A DNA stretch of 64,000 nt. It comes from Chryseobacterium gleum (GTDB lineage Bacteria; Bacteroidota; Bacteroidia; Flavobacteriales; Weeksellaceae). Numbering within the stretch: the first letter of the stretch is position 1; each line of letters opens with the position of its first letter. The stretch covers positions 558,001 to 622,000 of the forward strand of contig NZ_LR134289.1 of the NCBI RefSeq assembly GCF_900636535.1. The letters run 5' to 3'. A model generated the notes under the pieces. That model ran no database searches and was not told the origin of the DNA. It saw only the letters and a list, made by a program, of their open reading frames with translations. Of the stretch, positions 41,040-50,916 are shown piece by piece. Both the position numbers and the translations under genes were made by a program.

Positions 41040-42314
41040 ATGAAAATATACCAATATCCCACAAAAGACAGCTGGAAAGACCTCGTAAAACGCCCTGTTT
41101 TGGAACAGAAAGAAATTTCAGGACGTATTACAGACATTTTTGCAGAAGTTGAAAAAAACGGAGATAACGCTTTAAGAGAATTCAATAAAAAATTTGATAA
41201 AGCAGACACTCAAAGCATTTCAATAACCGAAGAAGAAATTGAAAACGCAGAAAAACAGATTAGCAATGAACTGAAACAGGCTATCCAACAGGCTAAAGAA
41301 AATATTTCAACATTTCACGCTTCTCAAAAGCAGGAAATTCAGAAAGTTGAGACAGTGAAAGGGGTTGTTTGCTGGCGTGAAAACCGTGCAGTAGAAAGAG
41401 TAGGAATTTATATTCCCGGAGGAACAGCTCCATTATTCTCTACCGTATTAATGCTCGCGGTTCCTGCTAATCTTGCAGGTTGTAAAGAGATTGTTCTTTG
41501 CACACCACCGGATAAAAACGGAAATATCAATCCGGCAATTTTGTATGCGGCAAATCTTTGCGGGATTTCGGAAATTTTTAAAACAGGTGGAGCACAGGCT
41601 GTTGCAGCAATGACTTTGGGAACAGAAAGTATTCCAGCTGTCAATAAAATTTTCGGTCCCGGAAATCAGTTTGTGGTAGCGGCCAAAGAATATGCCCAAC
41701 GGTATGGAGTTGCCATCGATATGCCTGCCGGCCCAAGTGAGGTTCTTGTGATCGCAGATGAGCAGGCTGTGCCCGGATTTTGTGCTGCAGATCTTCTTTC
41801 ACAGGCAGAACACGGCAGTGACAGTCAGGTGGTTTTTATCACTACGGACCTTAAAGTGTTTGAAGAGACGATAGAAGCTGTTAATCAGCAAATCAAAGAT
41901 TTACCAAGAAATGAATTTGCCGCTCAGGCTTTGGAAAACAGCTCTTTTATTTTAGTGAATTCTCTCGAAGAAACTTTAGAGTTCAGTAATCTTTATGCTC
42001 CTGAACACCTTATTCTGGCTATCGCCGATTTTGAAAAATATATTCCGTTGATTGAGAACGCAGGTTCGGTTTTTCTTGGAAACTATTCCTGTGAGAGTGC
42101 AGGAGATTATGCCAGCGGAACCAATCACACGCTTCCTACCAATGGTTATGCAAAGAATTACAGCGGAGTATCATTGGATAGTTTTGTGAAGAAAATAACA
42201 TTCCAGCATCTTTCAAAAGAAGGTCTTCAGAATTTAGGAAAAACCATAGAGCTTATGGCTGAAGCGGAAGGTTTGTTTGCTCACAAAAATGCTGTGTCCA
42301 TAAGATTAAAATGA
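41040..42314 (+). CDS. hisD: Histidinol dehydrogenase
   Basis: A 424-residue enzyme of normal length that oxidises histidinol to histidine using NAD and zinc. Typical motifs are RVGIYIPGGTAPLFSTVLMLAVPA, VNKIFGPGNQFVVAAKEYA, MPAGPSEVLVIADEQA and SCESAGDYASGTNHTLPTNGYAK (segments abbreviated by sense). The zinc- and substrate-binding His/Gln/Asp residues fall in DLLSQAEHGSDSQV. It is separated from hisG by the palindromic element and precedes hisC. Confidence 0.95.
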   Translation: MKIYQYPTKDSWKDLVKRPVLEQKEISGRITDIFAEVEKNGDNALREFNKKFDKADTQSISITEEEIENAEKQISNELKQAIQQAKENISTFHASQKQEIQKVETVKGVVCWRENRAVERVGIYIPGGTAPLFSTVLMLAVPANLAGCKEIVLCTPPDKNGNINPAILYAANLCGISEIFKTGGAQAVAAMTLGTESIPAVNKIFGPGNQFVVAAKEYAQRYGVAIDMPAGPSEVLVIADEQAVPGFCAADLLSQAEHGSDSQVVFITTDLKVFEETIEAVNQQIKDLPRNEFAAQALENSSFILVNSLEETLEFSNLYAPEHLILAIADFEKYIPLIENAGSVFLGNYSCESAGDYASGTNHTLPTNGYAKNYSGVSLDSFVKKITFQHLSKEGLQNLGKTIELMAEAEGLFAHKNAVSIRLK

Positions 42315-42405
42315 TAAATGTTGAAAAACGGAAAACCATAAAACCATTTGAAAAATAAAGATCCTGGATTTAATGGTTTAACAATAGATTTAGATAAATA
42401 ATACA

Positions 42406-43429
42406 ATGAAAAATAGCAGTATCAAAACTCTGGTAAGAGAAAATATATTACAATTACAGCCCTACATCAGTTTCAGGGATCAAAATGAATTCAGTTCCCG
42501 GTCATGCTGGATGCGAATGAAAGTCCTTTTGGAGAATGTAACCGTTACCCGGATTCTACCCAGAAAAAGCTTAAAAACAGGCTTGCGGAGCTTAAAAACG
42601 TTTTGCCTTCACAGATCGCCATAGGAAATGGAAGCGATGAGTTGATAGACCTTATCATCAAAATTTTCTGTGAGCCTAAAAAAGATGCCGTTCTGATGAT
42701 GAATCCGTCTTTTGCGATGTATGGCTTTTATGCAGCCATTAATGAAAATAAAGTTTTAAAACTGGATCTGGATGAGAATTTTGAAATTGTAAAAGATAAT
42801 TTCTTAGAGACAGCGAAAGATTCTTCACTGAAGATCTTCTTTTTATGTTCGCCCAATAATCCTACGGGAAACAGCGTGGATGATATTGAATTTTACCTTC
42901 AGAATTTCAACGGAATTGTTGTGGTAGATGAAGCGTACATCGAATTTTCAGGAAAAAAATCAAGTCTGGAGTTGCTGGAGCAATATTCTAACCTTATTGT
43001 GCTACAAACCTTTTCCAAAGCCTGGGGAATTGCCGGAGCAAGGGTAGGAATGGCTTATGCCTCTGAAGAAATCATCGGGCTTATCAATACCGTAAAGCAC
43101 CTTATAACGTGAATGTTCTGAGCCAGGAATTGATTTTAAAGACATTGGAAGATGAAGGCAGGCTTAAGGAAAACGTAAACCGTATTTTGGAAGAGAGAAT
43201 GTGGCTGAAGCAGCAATTTGATGGAATTGCATGTATTTCGAAAGTATTTTCAACAGATGCCAATTTCTTTCTGATTAAAATGGAAAATGTTGATTCAGTG
43301 TATACAAGAATGCTTGAAGAAGAGATTTTGGCCAGCAGAAGAGATCCTGCAATTCCCGGATGTATCAGGATCAATGTGGGAAACCGTGAAGAAAATGAAA
43401 AATTAATTAACCTTTTGAAAAGTATCTAA
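42406..43429 (+). pseudogene. hisC: Histidinol-phosphate aminotransferase, broken by two frameshifts
   Basis: Three frames in order make a full-length HisC. Frame one (42406 to about 42495) reads MKNSSIKTLVRENILQLQPY. Frame two (to about 43098) holds the core: LDANESPFGECNRYPD, SPNNPTGN, VVDEAYIEFSG and the PLP-lysine segment QTFSKAWGIAGARVG. Frame three (to 43429) holds the C-terminus DPAIPGCIRINVG. One added T near 42495 (AGTTCCCGG to AGTTTCCCGG, restoring EFSFPVMLDANE) and one added C near 43098 (restoring VKPPYNVN) would make it intact. As given, no full HisC is made. Because the operon is otherwise complete, both defects may be sequence errors. Confidence 0.88.
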
Positions 43430-43430
43430 A

Positions 43431-44525
43431 ATGAAAAAAGTACTCTTTATAGACCGCGACGGAACATTGATTATTGAACCGCCTACAGATTTTCAGGTAG
43501 ATTCTCTGGAAAAGCTTGAGTTTTATCCAGGAGTTTTTCAGAACCTGTCAAAAATTGCCAATGAACTGGATTACGAATTGGTAATGGTGACCAATCAGGA
43601 TGGATTGGGAACGGAGAGTTTTCCCGAAGAAGATTTTATAAAACCACAGGAAAAAATGCTGCAGGCATTTGAAAACGAAGGAATCGTTTTTAGTGATATT
43701 TTAATTGATAAAAGCTTTGAATCCGAAAATCTTCCTACCAGAAAACCAGGTATTGGAATGCTGGGAAAATATATTTACGGCAATTACGACCTTGAAAATT
43801 CCTATGTAATTGGTGATCGAAGTACTGACGTGCAACTTGCTAAAAATCTTGGTACTAAAGCTATTTATCTTAATCAGAACTTAAATAGTGAAGCGGAGCT
43901 GTCTGCATCAAAATGGTCAGAGATCTATCAGTTCTTGAAATCAGGAATGAGAAAGGCGAAAGTATCCAGAAAAACCAATGAGACTGATATTGAAATTGAA
44001 GTTAATCTCGATGGCAACGGGAAGTCAGATATTTCAACCGGACTTCATTTTTTTGATCACATGCTGGACCAGATTGCGAGACACGGAAATATGGATCTTA
44101 CCATCAAGGTAAAAGGAGACCTTACCGTAGATGAGCACCACACGATAGAAGATACCGGAATTGTTCTTGGTGAAGCTATTTTAAAGGCATTAGGAAAGAA
44201 AAAAGGAATTGAAAGATATGGTTTCCTGCTTCCGATGGACGACTGCCTTTCTCAGGTAGCTATTGATTTCGGAGGAAGATCATGGCTGGTTTGGGATGCT
44301 GAATTTAAGAGAGAGAAAATAGGAGATGTACCTACGGAAATGTTTTTTCACTTCTTTAAATCATTTACAGATTCCTCAAAATCGAATCTGAATATCAAAG
44401 CAGAAGGGGATAACGAACACCACAAAATTGAATCCATTTTTAAAGCCTTTGCAAAAGCTGTTAAAATGGCAGTGAACCAGTCAGATGCTAATTACAGTTT
44501 ACCTTCTACAAAAGGAAGTTTATAA
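43431..44525 (+). CDS. hisB: Bifunctional histidinol-phosphatase / imidazoleglycerol-phosphate dehydratase
   Basis: A 364-residue two-domain fusion. Residues 1-165 are a HAD-type histidinol phosphatase with the nucleophile motif FIDRDGTLI. Residues 170-364 are imidazoleglycerol-phosphate dehydratase: [35 protein letters not shown] and [19 protein letters not shown] provide the manganese-binding histidines. The two domains catalyse the sixth and eighth steps of the histidine pathway. It starts one base after hisC ends. Confidence 0.95.
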   Translation: MKKVLFIDRDGTLIIEPPTDFQVDSLEKLEFYPGVFQNLSKIANELDYELVMVTNQDGLGTESFPEEDFIKPQEKMLQAFENEGIVFSDILIDKSFESENLPTRKPGIGMLGKYIYGNYDLENSYVIGDRSTDVQLAKNLGTKAIYLNQNLNSEAELSASKWSEIYQFLKSGMRKAKVSRKTNETDIEIEVNLDGNGKSDISTGLHFFDHMLDQIARHGNMDLTIKVKGDLTVDEHHTIEDTGIVLGEAILKALGKKKGIERYGFLLPMDDCLSQVAIDFGGRSWLVWDAEFKREKIGDVPTEMFFHFFKSFTDSSKSNLNIKAEGDNEHHKIESIFKAFAKAVKMAVNQSDANYSLPSTKGSL

Positions 44526-44527
44526 GT

Positions 44528-45106
44528 ATGATTGCCATAATAAAATACAACGGAGGAAACGTAAATTCCGTGCAGAATGCCCTCAACAGACTGAATGTTG
44601 ACTCGATAATAACGGATGATCCTGAAAAGATCTTAAAGGCGGATAAAGTGATATTTCCAGGGGTAGGAGAAGCTTCATCCACCATGAAACTGCTTAAAGA
44701 AAAAGAGCTTGATCTTTTGATTCCAGGCCTTAAACAGCCGGTTTTGGGAATATGCCTGGGCATGCAGCTGATGTGCGGGAAAAATGAAGAAGGAAATACG
44801 GAAGGAATGGGAATTTTTGATATCAATGTCAGAAAATTTCCTTCAAAGGATATTGTTCCTCATATGGGCTGGAATACCGTTTCCGGGCAGACTTCACCAT
44901 TGTTTTCAGGAATTGAAGAAAGTAGTGATGTTTATTTCGTTCACAGCTATTATTGTGAGCTTTCTGACTTTACCACTTCTGTATGTGATTATATCCTGCC
45001 ATTCAGTGCTTCTTTGCAGAAAGATAATTTCTATGCAGTACAGTTTCACCCTGAAAAATCGGGAATAGTAGGAAATCAGATTGTTAAGAACTTTATAAAT
45101 TTATAA
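44528..45106 (+). CDS. hisH: Imidazole glycerol phosphate synthase, glutaminase subunit
   Basis: A 192-residue class I glutamine amidotransferase. The nucleophile Cys is in [17 protein letters not shown] and the catalytic His and Glu are in [21 protein letters not shown] is a typical HisH segment. It supplies ammonia to HisF for ring closure. It is two bases after hisB and two bases before hisA. Confidence 0.95.
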   Translation: MIAIIKYNGGNVNSVQNALNRLNVDSIITDDPEKILKADKVIFPGVGEASSTMKLLKEKELDLLIPGLKQPVLGICLGMQLMCGKNEEGNTEGMGIFDINVRKFPSKDIVPHMGWNTVSGQTSPLFSGIEESSDVYFVHSYYCELSDFTTSVCDYILPFSASLQKDNFYAVQFHPEKSGIVGNQIVKNFINL

Positions 45107-45108
45107 TC

Positions 45109-45831
45109 ATGAAAATAATTCCGGCTATTGATATTATCGACGGGAAATGTGTCCGTTTATCAAAAGGAGATTACAATACAAAGAAAATATACAATGAAGA
45201 TCCTGTAGAAGTGGCCAAAGAGTTTGAAAGCTTTGGAATTCAGTACCTACATTTGGTAGATCTGGATGGGGCAAAATCGAAGCATATCGTCAATCAGAAA
45301 GTTCTGGAAAATATTGCCAGGTCTACCTCATTGCATATTGACTTTGGAGGTGGCTTAAAAACTCAGGAAGATATTGAAACCGCTTTTAATTCCGGAGCAA
45401 AGCAGATTACTTTAGGAAGTATTGCGGTTCAGGATCCTGAATTCTGTTTCGGAATGATTGAAAAGTATGGCGCTGAAAAAATTATTCTGGGCGCTGACTG
45501 TGAAAACAGAAAAATTAAAACCTCCGGCTGGCTGAAAGAAAGTGATCATGACATCATTGATTTTATCCTTCAGTATCAGGAAAAAGGAGTACAAACCGCT
45601 ATTTGTACTGATATTGCAAAGGATGGTATGCTGGAAGGCCCTTCAACAGCTTTATATATTGAGATTCTATATAAAACATCAGTTCAGCTGGTAGCAAGCG
45701 GAGGCATTTCAGGCATCACAGATGTCTATAAAATGAAAGATATCGGATGTGCCGGAACAATTATCGGGAAAGCGATTTATGAGGGAAAAATAAGCTTACC
45801 ACAACTTCAAAATTTTATTGAAAATGCTTAA
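45109..45831 (+). CDS. hisA: ProFAR isomerase (5'-ProFAR to PRFAR)
   Basis: A 240-residue TIM-barrel isomerase. The paired half-barrel phosphate motifs DFGGGLKT and VASGGISG and the opening [21 protein letters not shown] are characteristic. It opens the ribose ring of ProFAR for the HisH/HisF step. Its stop codon lies inside the hisF start region (ATGCTTAA), an 8-base overlap. Confidence 0.94.
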   Translation: MKIIPAIDIIDGKCVRLSKGDYNTKKIYNEDPVEVAKEFESFGIQYLHLVDLDGAKSKHIVNQKVLENIARSTSLHIDFGGGLKTQEDIETAFNSGAKQITLGSIAVQDPEFCFGMIEKYGAEKIILGADCENRKIKTSGWLKESDHDIIDFILQYQEKGVQTAICTDIAKDGMLEGPSTALYIEILYKTSVQLVASGGISGITDVYKMKDIGCAGTIIGKAIYEGKISLPQLQNFIENA

Positions 45832-46576
45832 GAAAAGAATTATTCCATGTCTGGATATTAAAGACGGGTCTACAGTCAAGGGAGTCAATTTTGAGGATCT
45901 TAAAAATGCGGGGGATCCTGTAGAGCTTGCTAAAAAATACGAACAGGAAGGTGCTGATGAACTTGTTTTCCTGGATATTACGGCTACTATTGAAGATAGA
46001 AAAACTTTTGTACAGCTGGTAAAAGACATCGCAAAAGAACTCAGTATTCCTTTCACTGTAGGAGGCGGAATTTCGTCTGTGAAAGATGTAAGAAAGCTTT
46101 TGGAAGCAGGCGCGGACAAAATCAGTGTCAATTCCTCAGCAGTAAAAAATCCAGATCTTATTTCTGATCTGGCTAAAGAATTCGGAAGCCAGTGCGTTGT
46201 GGTAGCTATTGATACAAGACAGGTAGGAGATAAGGATCTGGTTCATATCAAAGGAGGAAGAGAAGCAACAGAACTCTCTACAGTAGAATGGGCAAAACAA
46301 GCCGAATCTCTTGGAGCAGGAGAAATTCTGCTGACCTCCATGGATGGTGACGGTACTAAAAATGGCTTTGATCTCCGTATTACCGGACTGGTTTCGGAAG
46401 CAATCAGTATTCCTGTGATTGCATCCGGTGGAGCAGGTACAACAGATGATTTTGTTAAAGTGTTTGATGAAACAAAAGCTACAGGTGCATTGGCAGCCAG
46501 TATATTTCATTTTAATGAAATTGGGATTCAGGAATTGAAGGAACAGTTAAAAACGCAAAAAATTGAAGTACGATGA
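45824..46576 (+). CDS. hisF: Imidazole glycerol phosphate synthase, cyclase subunit
   Basis: A 250-residue TIM barrel that condenses PRFAR with ammonia from HisH. It opens [22 protein letters not shown] and shows the phosphate-binding [17 protein letters not shown] and [16 protein letters not shown] chose the ATG at 45824; the frame extends two codons to a TTG. It overlaps hisA by eight bases and hisIE by four, so the pair are translationally coupled. Confidence 0.95.
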   Translation: MLKKRIIPCLDIKDGSTVKGVNFEDLKNAGDPVELAKKYEQEGADELVFLDITATIEDRKTFVQLVKDIAKELSIPFTVGGGISSVKDVRKLLEAGADKISVNSSAVKNPDLISDLAKEFGSQCVVVAIDTRQVGDKDLVHIKGGREATELSTVEWAKQAESLGAGEILLTSMDGDGTKNGFDLRITGLVSEAISIPVIASGGAGTTDDFVKVFDETKATGALAASIFHFNEIGIQELKEQLKTQKIEVR

Positions 46577-47160
46577 AAATAGATTTTAATAAAGACAACG
46601 GGCTTGTTCCGGTAGTCATTCAGGACAACAGAACATTGCAGGTTTTAATGTTGGGCTACATGAATGAAGAAGCTTTTGAGAAAACAAAAAAAGAAGGAAT
46701 TGTTACTTTTTTCAGCCGTTCCAAAAACAGACTCTGGACAAAAGGTGAGGAATCAGGTAACTTTTTAACGGTAAAAAGTATTGATATAGATTGTGATCAG
46801 GACACCATTTTAATCAAAGCAGTTCCAAAGAATGTGGTTTGTCACACCGGAAGTTTCAGCTGTTTCGGAGAAAAGAATGCGAAAGGATTCCTGTACGAAC
46901 TGGAGGAAAAAATAGCTCAGAGAATAGATTCAAAAGCTGAAGATTCTTATACTTATTCGCTCTATCAGAGAGGAATCAATAAAATGGCTCAAAAAGTAGG
47001 AGAGGAAGCTGTAGAACTGGTGATTGAAACAAAAGATAATAATGATGATCTCTTTAAAAATGAAGCAGCCGATCTGCTGTATCATTTTTTGATTTTATTG
47101 AAAGCAAAAGGATTTTCGCTGGAAGCGATTGAAGAGATCCTGCAGAACAGAGACAAGTAA
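46573..47160 (+). CDS. hisIE: Phosphoribosyl-AMP cyclohydrolase / phosphoribosyl-ATP pyrophosphatase
   Basis: A 195-residue fusion. Residues 1-105 are HisI, with [19 protein letters not shown] and [21 protein letters not shown] carrying the metal-binding Cys and Asp residues. Residues 115-195 are HisE ([22 protein letters not shown], then [16 protein letters not shown]), an all-helical pyrophosphohydrolase. Together they catalyse the second and third pathway steps. Last gene of the his operon. Confidence 0.95.
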   Translation: MKIDFNKDNGLVPVVIQDNRTLQVLMLGYMNEEAFEKTKKEGIVTFFSRSKNRLWTKGEESGNFLTVKSIDIDCDQDTILIKAVPKNVVCHTGSFSCFGEKNAKGFLYELEEKIAQRIDSKAEDSYTYSLYQRGINKMAQKVGEEAVELVIETKDNNDDLFKNEAADLLYHFLILLKAKGFSLEAIEEILQNRDK

Positions 47161-47216
47161 AGCCATAACAAAGTATATGGTTTCTGTCAGCTAAAATAAT
47201 ATATTTGACAACTAAT

Positions 47217-48256
47217 ATGAACGATACAGCCTTAACTGAATTTTCCGGATACGAAAAAATGCCTGATTCATTGAAGAAACTCGGTCTCAATGAAGGTGAA
47301 TTGTCAAAAATGGATAAACTGAAATGGGTGGTTACTGAGAAAATCCATGGTGCCAATTTCAGTTTCGCTTATGAAAATGATACACTCAGATATGCCAAAA
47401 GAAGAGAGTATCTTGACTGGAAAGATGATTTCTTTGGGTTCCAGCTTGTTGTCAGCGAATTGGAGGACAGAATGCTTTCATTGTTTGAGCATCTGAGAAC
47501 TGCAGTGTCTGGCGTCAGGTATATTGTATACGGAGAATTATTCGGAGGACATTATCCGCATCCGGAAGTCTCTGCCGTTGAAAATGTACAAGCTGTACAG
47601 ACAGGAGTTTATTATACACCTGATATTCTTTTTTACGCTTTTGATATAGCCATTGTTGATGAATCAGGATTGAAAAATTATATGGATTATGAAACTGCAG
47701 CTTCTTATTTTGAACAATTCGGGATATCCTATGTAAAACCATTATTCATAGGAAAATTCAATGAAGCTCTGAATTTCAATACCAGAATAGATTCTCCGGT
47801 TCCAAAAGAGCTTGGACTTCCTGATCTGGAACATAACCTGATTGAAGGAGTTGTGATTAAACCCTATAATTTAAAAGATAAGGAATTGCTGTCTAACCGC
47901 CCGGTCATCAAGCTGAAAAATCCTGAATTTGATGAAGAAGAAAAGTTTCATAAAGCAGAAAAATGGTCATTGTTCCGGATATCTCTTCAAAAGCGGAAAG
48001 TCTTTCTTTTATTACAGAAGAATTAAGAACTTATGTTACACAGAACCGGTTTGAAAGTGTAACTTCTAAAGTCGGGGCGCTTGATAAAAGCAATCTGGAT
48101 CGTCTTAATGAAATTCAGCATGAGTTTTTACAGGATGTCCTTACAGATTTTAATGAAAATAATGGGAATCTGCTCGGAGACCTGGCTTCTGAAGAACAAG
48201 ACTGGATCACAGAACGGATAAAGTCCGAAATACAGAAAATAATAGCATTACAATAA
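47217..48256 (+). pseudogene. T4 Rnl2-type RNA ligase, split by one frameshift
   Basis: The first frame (47217 to about 47970) is a nucleotidyltransferase domain. It shows WVVTEKIHGANFSF (ligase motif I, the adenylated Lys), AKRREYL, VYGELFGG, FYAFDI and GVVIKP, as in T4 RNA ligase 2. The second (47963-48256) matches the Rnl2 C-terminal helical domain: RTYVTQNRFESVTSKVGAL. One added T near 47970 (CATTGTT to CATTTGTT) joins them as KWSFVPDISS. Such ligases seal nicks in double-stranded RNA. The break falls near the domain boundary, so the first product could survive as a shortened ligase. It begins 56 bases after hisIE; the earlier TTG at 47205 is not needed. Confidence 0.85.
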
Positions 48257-48258
48257 TA

Positions 48259-48285
48259 AAAACAGCAGGAAATTCCTGCTGTTTT
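48259..48285. terminator. Perfect bidirectional terminator
   Basis: A 27-base palindrome, arms AAAACAGCAGGAA and TTCCTGCTGTTTT around one A. The A and T tails make it usable on both strands, between the RNA ligase gene (plus) and the first M28 peptidase gene (minus). Confidence 0.85.
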
Positions 48286-48307
48286 CTTATGTTGAATCTG
48301 ATAATAT

Positions 48308-49477
48308 TTACCTTTCAATCATAATATTCTTAACAAGAGTTTCTTCACCAACTTTTAAAACTCCCACATACACTCCATTCTGAAGGCTGGAAACATCAAT
48401 CTTTCTTTCATTATTTACTTTCAGCATTGATCTTCCCATAGAATTACTGATTTCAAAACTGAAGTTCGTTGCTTTAGAATCCGGTAATTCAATATTGAGT
48501 ACGTTATGAGCCGGATTAGGATAGATTTTTGCCGTTTCCAGGGTATTTTTAGCAGCAGATTTACTCATTGTTGTTGATGCACTTGCAAAATGCTGCAATG
48601 CTCCTACGGTAGCCTTTCCGATATTGTACACATAAACAGGATCCATATTGGTAAAAGTATCCTTTGAGCTGTGAGGATAGCTGCTTCTTATTCTCTCAAA
48701 AAAACCTGTAATTACTTCTCCTTTCTGTTCAAAAGGTATATAATCAGTATCAGCAGCCGGGTCTACAGCGGTCTGAAGAGGAGAGTAAAGCGCCGTACAG
48801 TTTCTCAGCTGCTGGGTAACAGCTGCAGAAGCTGCATTATTACTGGAAACACCTCCCTGATCTTCATCGCAGTATACCGTATTGTTGTTATTTCCTTTTA
48901 CACCGCCAACCTGATCCAGATTGAAGACCAGTTTTATATCTAACTTACGCACGCCTCCCTGGTATACGACATTATTCACATAATGGGAGCTTCCTCTCAA
49001 CCCCTGTTCCTCACCGGAAAAGTGAATGAATTTAATGGAATATTCCGTCGGAACATTTTGCAGGATTCTTGCGGCTTCAAGGATAATAGATGTTCCGCTG
49101 CCATTATCATTAACTCCCGGACCGTAAATAGTATCGAAATGTCCGCAGATAATGACATATTTGTTAGGGTAAAGCGTTCCTGTTTTGGTGATGATCAGGT
49201 TTTTTGAGCTTGTACTTCCAAAGGTAAAAGGACTTTCTACAATCTGGCTGGCAGAATAACCATAAGAAAGATATTTGTTTTTGATCCAGGTCAGTGTATT
49301 CGCGTTAGCTACCGAACCAGTGGTTTTTACGCCTAAATTGCTGAATTCCTGAAGATTTGCAGTGATATTGGCTTGTGTAACCATATCCGCCCTGTCTTTG
49401 TAAGCCTGGATAAAACTCTGTGCGGCAATACTCTGCATCATTAATGCAGTGCATAAAAGTGTTGTTAATTTTTTCAT
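48308..49477 (-). CDS. M28 family aminopeptidase with type IX secretion tag (copy 1)
   Basis: A 389-residue secreted zinc aminopeptidase. A signal peptide (LCTALMMQSIAAQ) precedes the M28 domain. The zinc ligands are visible: His in ICGHFDTI, Asp in GVNDNGSGTS, Glu-Glu in HFSGEEQGL, Asp in FNLDQVGG and His in SYPHSSKDTF. The last 75 residues (KIYPNPAHNVLNIELP to KNIMIER) form the C-terminal sorting domain of the type IX secretion system, so the enzyme is exported to the cell surface or medium. It is the furthest downstream of three tandem copies. Confidence 0.9.
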   Translation of the reverse strand: MKKLTTLLCTALMMQSIAAQSFIQAYKDRADMVTQANITANLQEFSNLGVKTTGSVANANTLTWIKNKYLSYGYSASQIVESPFTFGSTSSKNLIITKTGTLYPNKYVIICGHFDTIYGPGVNDNGSGTSIILEAARILQNVPTEYSIKFIHFSGEEQGLRGSSHYVNNVVYQGGVRKLDIKLVFNLDQVGGVKGNNNNTVYCDEDQGGVSSNNAASAAVTQQLRNCTALYSPLQTAVDPAADTDYIPFEQKGEVITGFFERIRSSYPHSSKDTFTNMDPVYVYNIGKATVGALQHFASASTTMSKSAAKNTLETAKIYPNPAHNVLNIELPDSKATNFSFEISNSMGRSMLKVNNERKIDVSSLQNGVYVGVLKVGEETLVKNIMIER

Positions 49478-49679
49478 ATTATGATATTATTTTTGGTACC
49501 ACGAATGTAGTAAATAAATCACAATAAAGTGTTTAATGTATCAAAATCACATGAATTTTATTATGAATATCATACTAATGTTGGCCATGTGCTATAAATA
49601 CTTCAACAAGGTGTTGAAAAAAAATAAAACCTCTGAATTACTTCAAAGGTTTCTGTTACTATTTTTTATAGTCATGTTG

Positions 49680-50855
49680 CTATCTTTCAATCATCACTTT
49701 CCTTACGACCTTTTGATCTCCGGTTTTTAAAATACCGAGGTAAGCACCATTCTCTAATCCTGAAACATTAATTTTCGTTTCATTGTTTTTCTTGAAAACG
49801 GAACGCCCCTGAAAGTCAGTAATTTCAAAAGTAAAATTTTTAATTCCGGAATCAGGAAGTTCAATATTGATGATGTCTTTTGCAGGATTGGGATAAATTT
49901 TTACCGTTTCCAATGTATTTTTTACAGTGGCTTCATGAGTGCCCAAAGTACCGGTAGCAACGGCAAAATGCTGTAAGGCCCCAACAGATGCTTTCCCTAT
50001 ATTGTAAATGTATACAGGGTCTGTATTGGCAAAAGTATCATTCACAGTATGCGGATACGTACTTCTGATTCTTTCGAAGAAACCTGTGATCACTTCACCC
50101 TTTTGTTCAAAAGGAATATAATCCGTATCAGCAGCCGGATCCACCGCTGTCAGAAGAGGAGAGTAGAGCGCCGTGCAGTTTCTGAGTTCCTGGGTTACAG
50201 CTGCTGAAGCTGCATTATTGGAAGTAAGCCCTCCAAGGTCCTGATCACAATAAACGGTATTGTTATTGTTGCCCATCACTCCACCTACCTGATCCAGGTT
50301 GAAAACCAGTTTAATATCCAGAACACGGGTTCCGTTCTGATAAGCAACCGTATTGGCATAATGCTGGCTTCCCAGAAGCCCTTGCTCTTCACCGGAAAAA
50401 TGAATGAATTTAATTGAATATTCTGTAGGTACATCTTTCAAAATTCTTGCTGCTTCAAGAATGATAGAAGTTCCGCTTCCGTTGTCATTGATTCCCAGAC
50501 CGGTAATACTGTCGAAGTGTCCGCATATGATCACATATTTGTTGGGATATACAGTTCCTGTTTTGGTAATCACCAGGTTTTTAGAATTATAACTTCCTGC
50601 TGTAAAAGGATCTTCTGTAATCTGGCTGGCGGAATATCCGTAGGAAAGGTACTTGTTTTTAAGCCATGTCAGTGCGTTGGCATTGGCTGTTGAACCCGTG
50701 GTTTTAACTCCCAGGTTGGCAAACTCCTGAAGATTGGCTGTGATATTGGTTTGGGTCACTATATTCGCTCTGTCCTGATAAGCCTGAATGAAGCTTTGTG
50801 CTTCAATGCTCTGCAAAGTGGCAGAAGTGAGTAAAAAAGTAATGATTTTCTTCAT
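49680..50855 (-). CDS. M28 family aminopeptidase with type IX secretion tag (copy 2)
   Basis: A 391-residue paralogue, very like copy 1 along its whole length (SFIQAYQDRANIVTQTNITANLQEF). It keeps ICGHFDSITG, GINDNGSGTS, HFSGEEQGL, FNLDQVGG and TYPHTVNDTF, so all M28 zinc ligands are present. The C-terminal tag runs from KIYPNPAKDIINIELP to RKVMIER. A 202-base spacer separates it from copy 1, which suggests separate or additional promoters. Confidence 0.9.
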   Translation of the reverse strand: MKKIITFLLTSATLQSIEAQSFIQAYQDRANIVTQTNITANLQEFANLGVKTTGSTANANALTWLKNKYLSYGYSASQITEDPFTAGSYNSKNLVITKTGTVYPNKYVIICGHFDSITGLGINDNGSGTSIILEAARILKDVPTEYSIKFIHFSGEEQGLLGSQHYANTVAYQNGTRVLDIKLVFNLDQVGGVMGNNNNTVYCDQDLGGLTSNNAASAAVTQELRNCTALYSPLLTAVDPAADTDYIPFEQKGEVITGFFERIRSTYPHTVNDTFANTDPVYIYNIGKASVGALQHFAVATGTLGTHEATVKNTLETVKIYPNPAKDIINIELPDSGIKNFTFEITDFQGRSVFKKNNETKINVSGLENGAYLGILKTGDQKVVRKVMIER

Positions 50856-50916
50856 TATATAATCGTAATACGGATATCTTTTGAATACTGTCTGATCTAA
50901 AATTTCCGTTATGATA

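Noticed and set aside
42480..43110. Programmed ribosomal frameshifting in hisC
   Set aside because: No slippery heptamer or downstream structure stood out, and two separate shifts in one gene are better explained by deletions or sequence error.
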